64,000 nucleotides of DNA from Lycium barbarum (taxonomy: Eukaryota; Streptophyta; Magnoliopsida; Solanales; Solanaceae), in assembly GCF_019175385.1 (NCBI RefSeq), contig NC_083348.1:3983001-4047000 (forward strand), in the 5' to 3' direction. A model generated the notes under the pieces. That model did not search any database and was not told where the DNA came from. It saw only the letters and a list, made by a program, of their open reading frames with translations. A program made the translations under genes and the position numbers. Shown here in pieces: positions 45,759 through 55,857 of the stretch (positions are counted from its first letter, which is position 1; each line of letters begins with the position of its first letter).

Positions 45759-46727
45759 CTATGGCCGAGTCCACTGCTGGGTGGGATACGGGCAAGGGGG
45801 AGCCCATTGCGGCATCCACCCCCATGGCCACGGTGAAGGGGACTGCTGCCACTGCTGTAGTGGTGAAGAGGACTGCTGCCACTGCTGCTGCATGAGGGCC
45901 TGCTGCCGGTCACGACCACCATGGCGACGGTGTGCACTGCCACCGCCAGAACCACGGCCACCGCCGTTATTTTTCCCGCCGCTAGAGCCACGATTTTTGT
46001 GCTTATTTTTGCCCCTATGATGGTGAGCACGACCAGAATTTTCCATAAGAGTGGAGTCATCAAACTCACATTGGGAATTAGCCACCATAGCCGAGGGCGA
46101 GTCATCATGCATTTCAGCCAACGCCTTTTCCTCAAGGCACAGACTTGACCGAGCTTCGGAGAATGATGGAAGAGGCTTACTTTGCCGGATGTAGGTTCCC
46201 ACATTCTTGTACGCTTCGGTGAGGCCAGCCACCATTTGAAGAACGAGGCGGTTGTCGGTCACCGGAGCCCCCACGCTCTTGAGTTGATCGACCAAGGTCT
46301 TGAGTCGTTGACAATACGCCGAAGCGTTTGGAAAATCCCGCAACTTGACATGAGAGAAATCATGTTCCAATGCAACGGCACGGGAGTTTTTGTTGTCTTG
46401 AAAAAGATTACGGAGGCGATCCCAAGCCTCCTTCGCCGATAAATCTTCTTCGATGATCGTATGCAATAAGTCCGTGGAGATGGTTGCATACACCCATTGA
46501 AGTACCATGGCATCCAAGGTGGACCACAACTCCTTTTCTTCGTTGGTGGAAGGAGCTTTCTCTTTTCCGGTCGGGAGAATATGGGAAAGGACACGGTGAG
46601 ACCGGGCATGAAGCTTGAATAATTCGGCCCAAGCCGAATAATGATCCGTTTCCATCTCAAGAACGATAGGAATGTGATTCTTGATGTTGGAGACAGCCAT
46701 AGCAGGATGAAACTTGGTGTCTGCCAT
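45759..46727 (-). CDS. Gag of short-LTR copia (UBN2 type, no zinc knuckle)
   Basis: 322 codons from the first ATG after the primer site. Residues about 1-215 are the copia gag/UBN2 domain ([75 protein letters not shown]). Instead of a CCHC knuckle there is a His/Arg/Gly-rich basic stretch ([20 protein letters not shown]) and then a Gln/Trp/Pro-rich tail. The frame closes with TAG at 45759-45761, and the same frame goes on into protease after it. It would form particles and bind RNA. This frame is complete up to the TAG. Confidence 0.85.
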   Translation of the reverse strand: MADTKFHPAMAVSNIKNHIPIVLEMETDHYSAWAELFKLHARSHRVLSHILPTGKEKAPSTNEEKELWSTLDAMVLQWVYATISTDLLHTIIEEDLSAKEAWDRLRNLFQDNKNSRAVALEHDFSHVKLRDFPNASAYCQRLKTLVDQLKSVGAPVTDNRLVLQMVAGLTEAYKNVGTYIRQSKPLPSFSEARSSLCLEEKALAEMHDDSPSAMVANSQCEFDDSTLMENSGRAHHHRGKNKHKNRGSSGGKNNGGGRGSGGGSAHRRHGGRDRQQALMQQQWQQSSSPLQQWQQSPSPWPWGWMPQWAPPCPYPTQQWTRP

Positions 46728-46841
46728 TGAAGAAGAGCAAGAAGGTGGACGGAAAAGGAGAAAAAAAGAAGGAAGGGGACGACGGAAAAAAAAATTAGGG
46801 TAGCGGAAGAGGAGGAAAGAAAACCCTAGTATCTGATACCA

Positions 46842-46988
46842 TGAAAGAGATTAATTCCGTGATTATTCTCATTGATGGAATTGGTAAATATACCATAGTT
46901 ACAATATCCTATTAGGATACAAAATATTCTAACCTAAATTAGAAGATTTACAAAATATTCTATGACTACATATTTACATCATTTATCA
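46842..46988 (-). repeat. 5' LTR of short-LTR copia
   Basis: Same 147-bp sequence as 42257-42403 with one difference. The primer site (minus TGGTATCAGATACTAGG, + strand 46825-46841) is directly adjacent. Confidence 0.95.
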
Positions 46989-47449
46989 AATAAGATAGCA
47001 AAGTTGGAGAAACAATGGGCAGCAAAATTTCAAATGTTTGTTGCAGCTCAAGGCCGACAATCAAATGATGCAAATCTAACCGTAAGTAGCTTATTTTTAT
47101 ATTTTAATATTACTAATCCAATAAATATGTGATCTTATAAAATATTCATATTAAGAAACAAAGCTTAATTTTTAAACGAATTCTTTATTGTATCATTTTT
47201 TTTATTTGTTTTCTTAATTGTTATTGCAGCTTGTGGAGTAGTGGTGGAAGCATCAAAATCGATGGGGACATGAAGAATTATTTTTTCTCTTGCAAAAGTA
47301 TATTGATATGTTTGAATAAAGTGATGTTCCACTATTTTGGATGACATTGTTGAACCTTTGTTACAACGTTTTTCTAATATATTGCATTTATTACACGATT
47401 GAAGATATATTGCTACGATATTGTCTATAAATTTCATGTTGAAAATGAA

Positions 47450-48270
47450 TTTTCAGCTACATTATATGGCTAACAATGTCGTGGCAAATATTTCAATTAG
47501 TAGCTATGAAATTTTTGGATTCGTAGCTAAACGTACATATAATTTCCACGCAAACGAGAATATGGATGAAATTTTTTATTTCCGTAGAAAATGAAAAAAA
47601 TCTTTTGCTACAATTTTGTCTCTCGTGACAAAAAGTATACACTTTCAGCTATGAAATTTTGAGTTCGTAGCTAGACATATAATCCTATAATTGCCACGTA
47701 TAAAAACATTGCTACAAATTTACAATTTTCGTAGCAAATGAAGGTTCTTTTTAGCTATAATGCTATTTATTTCATAGCTAAAGGTACGACTTCATAGCTA
47801 CAGTATGATAATATTTGTGGCAAATAATTTAACTCATAGCTATGAATTGTTTAGTTCGTAACTAAATATGACTGCTATTGCCACGAAACTAAGCTATAGA
47901 AGCAACCATAAAATTTGAGTTTGGTGGCAAACAAATTAAATCTTTTGCTACAATAAAATACCTTGTTGCTACAATATGAAGACAACTACAAAATTTGTTC
48001 GTCGTGGCAAAAGATTAAAGTTGCTTGCTATGAGTATATTTTCCGTGGCAGGAATTTTCTATCTTCGCAGCTACAATACAAAAAAACTCGTAGCAATTAG
48101 TACAAGTGCTTAGCCACGGACCATGTAAAGTTTGTAGCTAACTTTTAGCTACGCTACATTTTGCTACGAATGCTACGGAAAAAAAAAACGTGGCTAAAGT
48201 GTTTAGCCACGGAAAATTTCATCTTTAGCTACAGTGTATTCTGTAGCAATAGATGCTTTGTGTTGTAGTG
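47450..48270. repeat. Right subterminal repeat array of CACTA element
   Basis: Dense TAGCTAC, TTGCTACAA, TCGTAGCAA and GCCACG motifs up to the terminal TGTGTTGTAGTG. Mirrors the left array and marks the functional end of the transposon. Confidence 0.85.
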
Positions 48271-48273
48271 TAA

Positions 48274-51200
48274 AGATATAGAAGAAAAATATAAAAATAA
48301 AGGTAATTTGAGGATTAGTGAAGGGTCTTATTACTTGAAGTGATTCAATCCCCTTTTGATCTTTAGGTCACCCCAACAAAAGGTAATATCTCATTTTAAT
48401 CTGTTTCATTTTTTTCCAGTAATGATTACATGCTAGTTATATTATTTGTTAGTTTAAAAATGATTACATTCTAAGTTGATCATGTTTTAGTTGATTAAGT
48501 GTAATATTCTGTGCCTTCATTTTTATTTGAGTTTGAAAATGAAGTTAAGAAATTTTAGGATTAAACAGTGTTAAGCAATTCTAAGATGAGTTAAGTTAAA
48601 TAAAAAATGAAGGAAAGGATAGTTTGAGATAGGAATCTGGACATTAAGTTAGTAAAATTGATAATCGTGGTCCAAGTTAGTCACTTATGACAGTTTTTTT
48701 ATAAGAACCTTGAGTTGTTTACAAATCTGCCTTAGTCTATAACCTTGTACCTTTTTAACTTTGTTTGGCATTTTAAAATTATAAGTTAAATTAGGAAAAC
48801 TGTTTGAATTGTTTGAAAGGTAGATATGATTAAGTTGAAAATGCTTCTAGGATTAGGAATATACCTTTTTTGAACCTGTTTTAGTCTTAAGTATTAAAAA
48901 TAACCTTTTCCTTCATTACTGAGTAGATGTTAACTTGCTTACGTAAGTTTGGTCCATTGTAAGAATATGTGATTGTTTGAAGTATTGGAACTGTTTTAAA
49001 TGAGTAAGTTAGTTCTTAAAATAGATTATGAAACTTCGTTTTAAATTTTAAATGAAATTTTTGAAAGTTGAGTGTCTTGTGTAAGTTTGAATTTGAGAAA
49101 CAGAGCTTGTAATTCATTTTAACTACTAAAACTGTTAAAACTTGATACTTAATGAAGTTATAAGACCTTCAGCTTGATTGTACTGTGTAAAGTTTCCAGT
49201 TTTTGTCAAAAAATGATTTTAAAGAGGTACAAGTTATTTTGGAATGTAGTTTATAGATTTGAAGATTTCAAAACTGTATAAGTATTGGTTAGAGTCTAAA
49301 ATGAAAGTCAGATACCTTTGATGATTCTTAACTTTGCCTAGGTAGTTTATAGGAGTATAAGTTTATCTTATGTGTGGTTTGTGGAATTTTTGAGATCCTG
49401 AAATTGACTAAGGCTAAAAATTGAAACTTGTTTTGCTAAACTATAGTCCTATAGGTCTATGCAGTCTTATATGTGTTCTTGTTTGAAAATTTTGAAAGCT
49501 TAAGTAACAAACTAGGCCAGAAATACCCTTTGTTTCAATATTTGTTTTGTTTGATGTCGTGTAAATAATAAAAGTTGGAAAATTGAGTTGGTGCTTTCAA
49601 AAGATAAGAGTAGGAGCTTTAAACCAATGTCAAAGTTGAATGTAGTTATTGATATCTATGGAAGTTGTTTTTCTTCTTTTCTTTGTGTGTCACAATTTGT
49701 GTAAAACTGTTTGTTTTATAGCTTAACCTCTTTAAAATCACTTAGCTTGATCATAGATTTCAAAATACTTAAGTTTTCTAGAAATTGAATAACAAAGATG
49801 TCCTTGAATTATGTAGAAACTGACTTAAAACCATGTGACACTTTTACTAAGTTCAGTTTGCCCTCCTTTGTTTCAAAGATAAGTCTTATAGTGTGCATTG
49901 TCAATCTTGTTTTATGAATGTCTTAACTGTGTTCATCTCTGTCTACCTTAATGATCCTAGGATAGGTTCCATGTACCCTCTATGAGTTTCTTTTAGATTC
50001 TTGTGAACTATTGCATTTCCTGTTTGAAGTACCTTTGCTGTGTGACTTGTATGTGAAAATTTAACCTTAAAACTGCCCCTAGACTAGACTGTGCCCCATG
50101 TTAACTTCTTAGGACACTACTTTGTATCATTTATGATCCATTTAGTTTGAAACACCTCTCTGTGCATTGTGACTTATCCATGCTTACAACTTGAACATTG
50201 CTTTGAAGTAACTTGACTATTTTTTTTAGAGAACTGAACTCTCTGTTTAATAAATAGGACACTTAAGATTGAGATTTTGAAAGGAAAGAACTTGTTTAAC
50301 TTAAAGATAGTGAATTATGATTGAAAACTGTGCTATAGTTTGCAATTTGTTCATTTTTTCCAGAACTTGAAAAGTTAAGATTGAGTAAAGTTAACTCCTA
50401 TGTCAAGCTATTTTTTTTATGATTCCTGCTAAGTGTTTGAAGTACAAACTGAGCTCAGCCTTAATTGTGTGTACTCAAAATTGTGAATTTTGCTGTTTTC
50501 TATTACTGATTTCCAAGTTTAGTTGACTAATAGGCCACAAAATTGGGACTTAATAAAAACCTCTTATGTGTAAACTGTGTGTCCTGTGATTCATTTGAAT
50601 ATTTATTTTGGTTTTTTACCTAAATGAATCCTTCTGAAGAGTAAAACTTAGTCTAAAAAATAGGATTTTAATAAGTAAAATTACTTGGCAAGACATTTAG
50701 GATTAACGCAAGTCCAGGAGGTGAAAGTGGCACTTTTAAAAGATCTAATTCTCTTTGTTTGGACTAAATTGTTTTGATTTAGAGCCATAAGGCATTTATG
50801 TTAGTTTAAGAGTGTATTGGATTTTGAAAGTTCAAAACTGATTAACATGAAAGAAGAGATTATGTGACTTTGTGTAAATTGGATTGAACTACTTGCTTGT
50901 TTGCCCATCTTACCTCTTTCCCTTTTGACTGTCTTTGTGACCTTTAAAATTTGGAAGTTTGTCTGAAATATAATTGAAAAGATGTTAAGTATAAGGATTA
51001 GGAACCTGATTTCTGGAAAATTGATTATAGGAGTTTGAAAACAAGACTGTAAATATTTTTGAAAAACTGAAATTGCAATTGCTTGTGTTTAAACCTGGTT
51101 GTTACTCCTATTCTTGATTGATAGATGATCCTACATTAGACCTCTTGTTTGAATTGATACACTTAACTAGTTAGGGAATGGATATAAGGTTGTTATAATT

Positions 51201-51296
51201 CTACTATTCTCTTTTCCTTTTCTTGATGAATATAACTATGTGTATGAGTGTAACCTCTTCATGATCATTTAACTCTAGACTTATAATTGAAACCAC
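48274..51296 (+). repeat. Giant Tat/Ogre-like LTR, segment 2
   Basis: Continues segment 1 once the CACTA and one TAA are removed. 3 kb of non-coding sequence with a marked T/G-rich, A/T-rich bias on the + strand (AACTTGTTT, TTGAAGT, CTTAAC and TGTGTA-like words recur). No gene is seen. It ends at the ACCAC duplication of the Tnt1-like element. Confidence 0.5.
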
Positions 51297-51840
51297 TGTT
51301 AGGATTTGAATCCCAAATCCGACCTTTGTAAGCAGGTTCCCAGGAAAGATTGGAGGGTCACAGCTGGACCACTTAAATACCAACCTCCTTAGACAGAACC
51401 TACTTACGCCGTGATGTAAGCGAAGAATAAATAGCACACACACAGATTTATAGTGGTTCACCCTCAATGTGAGAGCTACGTCCACGTTGCTGCTGCAGAT
51501 CTTATTAAAGAAGAAATATTACAAGTGTTTACAACACTCAACCTCACAACCCCAATCCCAATTACACTCAAGAATTTTACCACAGAAAATTCTCTCAAAG
51601 ACCTTCTCTTACTTAGGCCTTTCACTAAGAGTATTTCTCTTAGATTTTTCTCTCTCTTTGGGATGTGTTGTCTTCTTCAATTTGGTGTGTTTTACAAATG
51701 AACCATAAGCTACCTATTTATAGGAATGAATTTCCTATGATGAGGTAAGCGCTTACATCACGACTATCATGAGGTAAGCGCTTACATCACGACTATGTGA
51801 ACAAAAGAATTGACTTGTTTGGCCAATTCCACACCCAACA
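51297..51840 (-). repeat. 3' LTR of Tnt1-like element
   Basis: + strand TGTTAGGATTTGAATCCC ... CACACCCAACA. On the minus strand a TATA box (CTATAAATAG, about 51714-51723) lies downstream of the tandem motif 51740-51797. ORFs inside it (e.g. 51453-51701) repeat in the other LTR and are not genes. Confidence 0.95.
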
Positions 51841-51910
51841 AATCTCCCACTTGAAGAATAATTTTAATTTGTCTTCACACTTTGATCGATGCAGCAGCTC
51901 TTTCCTAGTT

Positions 51911-54424
51911 TCATACTTCGTGCAGGCCAACTGAAGCTGAGCATAGCTTCAGTTTGTCTATCGTCACTGCCTTTGTCAGCATGTCTGCTGGATTCTGACT
52001 CCCTGCGATCTTCTCAAGCACTAGCGCTCCATCTTCCAAAGCTGATCTAATGAAATGGTACCGGAGTTGTATGTGCTTCGTTCGAGCATGGTAGACCGGG
52101 TTCTTTGCCAAATGAATGGCACTTTGGCTATCACAATATAGCACACTTCCCTCGTGGTCCTGATCCAATTCCCGCAGAAAAGATTGTAGCCACATCATTT
52201 CCTTTGTGGCCTCCGTCACAGCAACGTACTCAGCCTCACAACTAGAGAGAGCTACTATCTTTTGCAACTTGGAAACCCAAGAGATTGCAGTACCTCCGAA
52301 GGTGTAAACATACCCGGATGTGCTCTTTCTGCTATCAATATCACCACCGTTGTCAGCATCAACATACCCTTGCAATCTTGTTTTTGATTTTCGGAAATAC
52401 AGAGCTGAACTCGAGCTGCCTTTCAGATATCTGAATATCCACTTCACAGCCTCCCAGTGTTGCTTTCCCGGATTGCTCATAAATCGGCTGACAACTCCCA
52501 CTGCATGTGCAATGTCTGGCCTTGTACATATCATTGCATACATAAGACTACCGATTGCAGATGCATAAGGTATCTTGTCCATCTGCTTCTTCTCATCCTC
52601 GGTTGTCGGCGACTGATCCTTTGACAACCGAAAGTGTCCAGCCAAGGGAGTGCTGACTGGCTTGGCATCATGCATGTTAAACCTTTTGATAACTTTCCTC
52701 ACATATTCTTCTTGTGAGAGTTTGATGCCCTCCTTGCTTCGGTCGATTCTCATCCCAAGGATTTGCTTTGCAGCTCCCAAATCCTTCATTGCAAACTCTT
52801 CCGATAACCCTTTTTTCAACCGATCAATCTCCCGTAGGTTTGCTCCTACGATTAGCATGTCGTCGACATAGAGTAGCAGTATCATGTACGAGTCTTCAAA
52901 TTTTTTGAAGTAACAGCAGTGATCTGCCTCGCACCTTGAAAAATCAGCTTTCTTCATAAAGCTGTCAAACTTTAAATACCACTGTCTTGGAGCCTGTTTT
53001 AGTCCGTACAGACTCTTTTGAAGTTTGCACACCAGATTCTCCTTTCCTTTGATTTTGAATCCCTCCGGCTGTCGCATGTAGATTTCCTCGTCTAGATCAC
53101 CGTGAAGAAATGCAGTTTTCACGTCCATCTGTTGCAGATGTAGATTTTCCTTTGCTACCAGCCCAAGAACAGTTCTGATAGTCACCATCTTGACTACGTG
53201 AGAGAAGATCTCCGTATAGTCAATGCCTTCTTTCTGTTGAAATCCCTTTGCAACCAGCCTTGCTTTATAACGCTTGCTTCCATTGGGTTCTTCCTTTATC
53301 CGATCAACCCATTTGTTTTGCAATGCCTTTTTATCCTTTGGCAACTCGGATAATTCCCATGTATGATTTGCCGATAGTGAATCCATTTCATCCTTCATTG
53401 CCAGCTCCCACTTAGTCGATTCATCGACTTGCATTGCTTCTTCATAACATTCTGGCTCCCCTCTATCAGTGAGTAGAATGTAGTTGAGGGATGGAGAGTA
53501 CCTGTGAAGCGGCTTCCTGATCCTGGATGATCTACGCAGCTCTGTGATTGGCGTCTGTTCATTTGTTTCAGAATCAACACTTTCATCAGCACCTTCTCGG
53601 ATTGTTTGTTCCTCTGCCTCGGTTGTACCTGGCTGCGGCTCAGGTGCCGGAAAGTCCTTCAAATCGACTATTTCCGATTCCTTGTCCTGACATTCTGAAT
53701 TCTTTTGCAGCTTGTATTTGTACAGTACCTCTTCGTTAAAGACAACATTCCTGCTTCGGATGATCTTCCGATTTTGTTCATCCCAAAATCGGTACCCAAG
53801 CTCGGTGTCACCATAGCCAATAAAGTAACACTTCTTTGATTTTGGATCAAGCTTGCTTCTAGCCGTATCATCATTATGAACATATGATAAGCAACCGAAC
53901 ACTTTCAGAAATGAAAGATTTACTTTCTTGCCACTCCAGACTTCTTCTGGAATTCTGAAATCCAAGGGAACTGACGGTCCTCGGTTAATTAAGAAGGCCG
54001 CGGTATTGACTGCATCTGCCCAGAATGTCTTGGGCAGTCCAGAGTGTATTCTCATACTCCGAGCACGCTCGTTCAACGTTCGGTTCATTCTTTCGGCTAC
54101 TCCATTCTGTTGCGGCGTTCCAGGAATAGTCTTCATCATCTTGATCCCATTATCGGCACAGTACCGTTTGAAATCACCATCAGTGTATTCTCCGCCGTTG
54201 TCGGACCTCAAACACTTCAACTTGAGGTTTGTTTCATTCTCGACCATGGCTTTCCATCTTTTGAATACACTAAACACATCGGATTTATTTTTCATAAAAT
54301 AAACCCATACCTTCCTGGTTGAATCATCAATGAAGGTCACGTAGTAGTGTGATCCTCCAAGGGAGGGTACAGTGGTAGGTCCCCACACGTCTGTGTGCAC
54401 CAATTCCAGCTTTTCGACCTTCAA
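51911..54424 (-). CDS. Integrase-RT-RNase H part of Tnt1-like polyprotein
   Basis: 837 open codons in the same frame as the gag part, nine codons after the TGA. Integrase: LVHTDVWGPT, RSDNGGEYTD and TPQQNGVAERMNRT (D, D, E). [53 protein letters not shown] and LLYVDDMLIVG (YVDD). RNase H: YVDADNGGDIDSRKSTSG (usual form has DWAGD), SSCEAEYVAVTEA, YCDSQSAIHLAKN and TKHIQLRYHFIR. All catalytic residues I can check are present. The predicted product lacks gag unless the TGA is read through. Confidence 0.9.
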   Translation of the reverse strand: MKVEKLELVHTDVWGPTTVPSLGGSHYYVTFIDDSTRKVWVYFMKNKSDVFSVFKRWKAMVENETNLKLKCLRSDNGGEYTDGDFKRYCADNGIKMMKTIPGTPQQNGVAERMNRTLNERARSMRIHSGLPKTFWADAVNTAAFLINRGPSVPLDFRIPEEVWSGKKVNLSFLKVFGCLSYVHNDDTARSKLDPKSKKCYFIGYGDTELGYRFWDEQNRKIIRSRNVVFNEEVLYKYKLQKNSECQDKESEIVDLKDFPAPEPQPGTTEAEEQTIREGADESVDSETNEQTPITELRRSSRIRKPLHRYSPSLNYILLTDRGEPECYEEAMQVDESTKWELAMKDEMDSLSANHTWELSELPKDKKALQNKWVDRIKEEPNGSKRYKARLVAKGFQQKEGIDYTEIFSHVVKMVTIRTVLGLVAKENLHLQQMDVKTAFLHGDLDEEIYMRQPEGFKIKGKENLVCKLQKSLYGLKQAPRQWYLKFDSFMKKADFSRCEADHCCYFKKFEDSYMILLLYVDDMLIVGANLREIDRLKKGLSEEFAMKDLGAAKQILGMRIDRSKEGIKLSQEEYVRKVIKRFNMHDAKPVSTPLAGHFRLSKDQSPTTEDEKKQMDKIPYASAIGSLMYAMICTRPDIAHAVGVVSRFMSNPGKQHWEAVKWIFRYLKGSSSSALYFRKSKTRLQGYVDADNGGDIDSRKSTSGYVYTFGGTAISWVSKLQKIVALSSCEAEYVAVTEATKEMMWLQSFLRELDQDHEGSVLYCDSQSAIHLAKNPVYHARTKHIQLRYHFIRSALEDGALVLEKIAGSQNPADMLTKAVTIDKLKLCSASVGLHEV

Positions 54425-54451
54425 CTCTCTGCCTGCACTTGAGAAGCTTAC

Positions 54452-55837
54452 TCACTTTTGTTTTCCGAGAATGCAGCTCTCACACGTATGAAGGTCCACC
54501 GTCTTCAGCTCCGGAATTAAGCCATTTGTCACCAACAGCTTCATCCCCTTCTGGCTGATATGCCCAAGCCGACAATGCCACAAATCTGTCTTCTTTGTGT
54601 TGTCAACCACAGCAACAGTATCACGACAGCTAGTCGTCATGTAGAGAGTGCCAATATTCTTTCCTCGGCCAACTACCATAGCACCTTTCGCCACCTTCCA
54701 AGACCCATTACCAAAATTGAGATCATATCCCTCATCATCAAGCTGACCTACTGAGATCAGGTTTCGCATCAGCTTTGGAACATGTCTAACTTTTGTAATC
54801 TTCCACGAGGATCCATTTGACATCTTCAAATTAATGTCTCCCGTGCCAACAACATCTAGCGGCTCTCCATCGGCTAAATAAACTTTGCCGAGATTCCCAG
54901 CCACGTAGTTTGTCATTATATCATGATGTGGGGTGGTATGAAAGGACGCTCCTGAGTCAAGCACCCAAGAGTCTATCGGGCTATCAACCGATAGCAACAA
55001 CGCATCGCCAATGTCTTCCGTAGCAGCATTGGTTCCAGCCCCCTTGTTGTCCTCCTTCTTTGGCGCCCTGCAGTTCTTCTTGAAGTGACCTGGTTTTCCA
55101 CAGTTCCAACACTCATGTGTTCGTCCTGGTCTGGATTGACCCCTGCCATTCCTTGACTTCGATCTGCCCCTATTTCGGTTGTAGTTTCTGTCATAATTTC
55201 TGCTTCTGTTTTCAACATTAAAAGCAGAACTCGTCGATGCCTCTCCCGAATCTGTCCTGCGTACCTCCTCAGCAAGGATACGATCCCTAACATCGTTGAA
55301 CTTTAGTTTGTCACTGCCGACAGAATTACTAACCGCTGCTCTCATTGGCTCCCAACTATTTGGTAGGGATGCCAACAAAATTAGAGCTTGTACTTCATCA
55401 TCGAAATCAATTTTTACCGATGACAATTGATTTACAATGGTATTGAATTCATTTATGTGTGCAGCAACATGAGCATTTTCCATCATCTTTAGATGAAATA
55501 GTTTCTTCATGAGAAATACCTTATTATTTGCCGAAGGTTTCTCATACATATCAGACAATACCTTCATCATATCTGCGGTGGTCTTCTCCTTTGCCACGTT
55601 GTGAGCAACGTTCTTCGACAGCGTCAGTCGAATGACTCCCAGAACTTGTCTGTCGAGGAGATCCCAATCTGCTTGCTTCATCTCCTCTGGTTTCGGACTT
55701 AGAGGTTCATGAAGCTTTCTGCCATATAAATAATCTTCAATTTGCATTCTCCAGAACGCAAAATCTGTACCATCGAATTTACCGATGCCGTGCGTCGTAC
55801 CATCTTCGCCTCCCATCGTTTCTAAATCACAACACAA
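54452..55837 (-). CDS. Gag-protease-pre-integrase part of Tnt1-like polyprotein
   Basis: 461 codons. The likely start is the second Met (MGGEDGTTHG, ATG at 55816-55814), which matches the family start; the first ATG (55837) is three bases from the primer site. Gag/UBN2 region about residues 20-200 (FAFWRMQIEDYLYGRKLHEP, LMKKLFHLKM, LASLPNSWEPMR). Zinc knuckle CWNCGKPGHFKKNC near 240. Protease VLDSGASFHTTP near 295 (DSG). Pre-integrase HCRLGHISQKGM and CESCILGKQK at the end. A TGA then stops the frame where family members usually have Arg (KQKRVSF), so CGA to TGA is likely. Confidence 0.9.
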   Translation of the reverse strand: MCCDLETMGGEDGTTHGIGKFDGTDFAFWRMQIEDYLYGRKLHEPLSPKPEEMKQADWDLLDRQVLGVIRLTLSKNVAHNVAKEKTTADMMKVLSDMYEKPSANNKVFLMKKLFHLKMMENAHVAAHINEFNTIVNQLSSVKIDFDDEVQALILLASLPNSWEPMRAAVSNSVGSDKLKFNDVRDRILAEEVRRTDSGEASTSSAFNVENRSRNYDRNYNRNRGRSKSRNGRGQSRPGRTHECWNCGKPGHFKKNCRAPKKEDNKGAGTNAATEDIGDALLLSVDSPIDSWVLDSGASFHTTPHHDIMTNYVAGNLGKVYLADGEPLDVVGTGDINLKMSNGSSWKITKVRHVPKLMRNLISVGQLDDEGYDLNFGNGSWKVAKGAMVVGRGKNIGTLYMTTSCRDTVAVVDNTKKTDLWHCRLGHISQKGMKLLVTNGLIPELKTVDLHTCESCILGKQK

Positions 55838-55857
55838 CCTGTTGCTCTGATACCAGT

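Larger units (their letters stand above)
42257..46988 (-). mobile_element. Short-LTR Ty1/copia retrotransposon (4.7 kb) inside CACTA exon
   Basis: 147-bp LTRs at both ends (42257-42403, 46842-46988) that differ at one position by eye. Perfect 5-bp duplication AATAA (42252-42256, 46989-46993). On the minus strand: PBS TGGTATCAGA, gag, protease, integrase, RT, RNase H and polypurine tract GCGGGGGTA. The order is copia. Short LTRs and a gag without CCHC knuckle suggest the Ale/Retrofit lineage (inference). Several stops make the copy defective although the LTRs look young. Confidence 0.95.
40145..47241 (+). pseudogene. CACTA accessory gene (TNP1/Transposase_24-like), split by a copia insertion
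   Basis: Exons 40145-40280, 40380-40817, 40899-41143, 41288-41497, 41589-41681, 41769-41873, 41958-42256 plus 46994-47081 (interrupted), and 47230-47241. Phases agree throughout and give about 541 residues. The N-terminal part resembles the PB1-like domain of plant transposon proteins (EIEIIYH, GGYFVFSP). The middle and C-terminal part match Transposase_24 (Ptta/En/Spm): TQFTWFLGQTVRNRICCPLK, DIYRGYRHKMKSRYF, then a Lys/Glu coiled coil (VEEVKREAKEQ). One internal TAA (40421-40423) and the insertion break it. TNP1-type proteins bind the subterminal repeats. Confidence 0.85.
31147..48270. mobile_element. CACTA (En/Spm) transposon, 17.1 kb
   Basis: Termini CACTACAACACAGTATATC and (reverse) CACTACAACACAAAGCATC: a 12-bp perfect inverted repeat starting CACTA. 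A 3-bp TAA duplication flanks it (31144-31146, 48271-48273). About 0.9 kb at the left and 0.8 kb at the right are arrays of TAGCTACAA-like subterminal motifs. It contains two divergent genes, a TNP2-type transposase (-) and a TNP1/Transposase_24-type gene (+), both now broken, plus nested Stowaway, PIF-like and copia insertions. Without the 4.7-kb copia it would be about 12.4 kb. Confidence 0.95.

Noticed and set aside
45524..46148. Ala/Cys/Gly-rich open frames on the + strand
   Set aside because: They are the antisense of the GC-rich gag tail of the short-LTR copia element.
51453..51708. Short open frames repeated exactly at 56014-56269
   Set aside because: Both lie inside the LTRs of the Tnt1-like element, so the identity reflects LTR identity, not a gene family.
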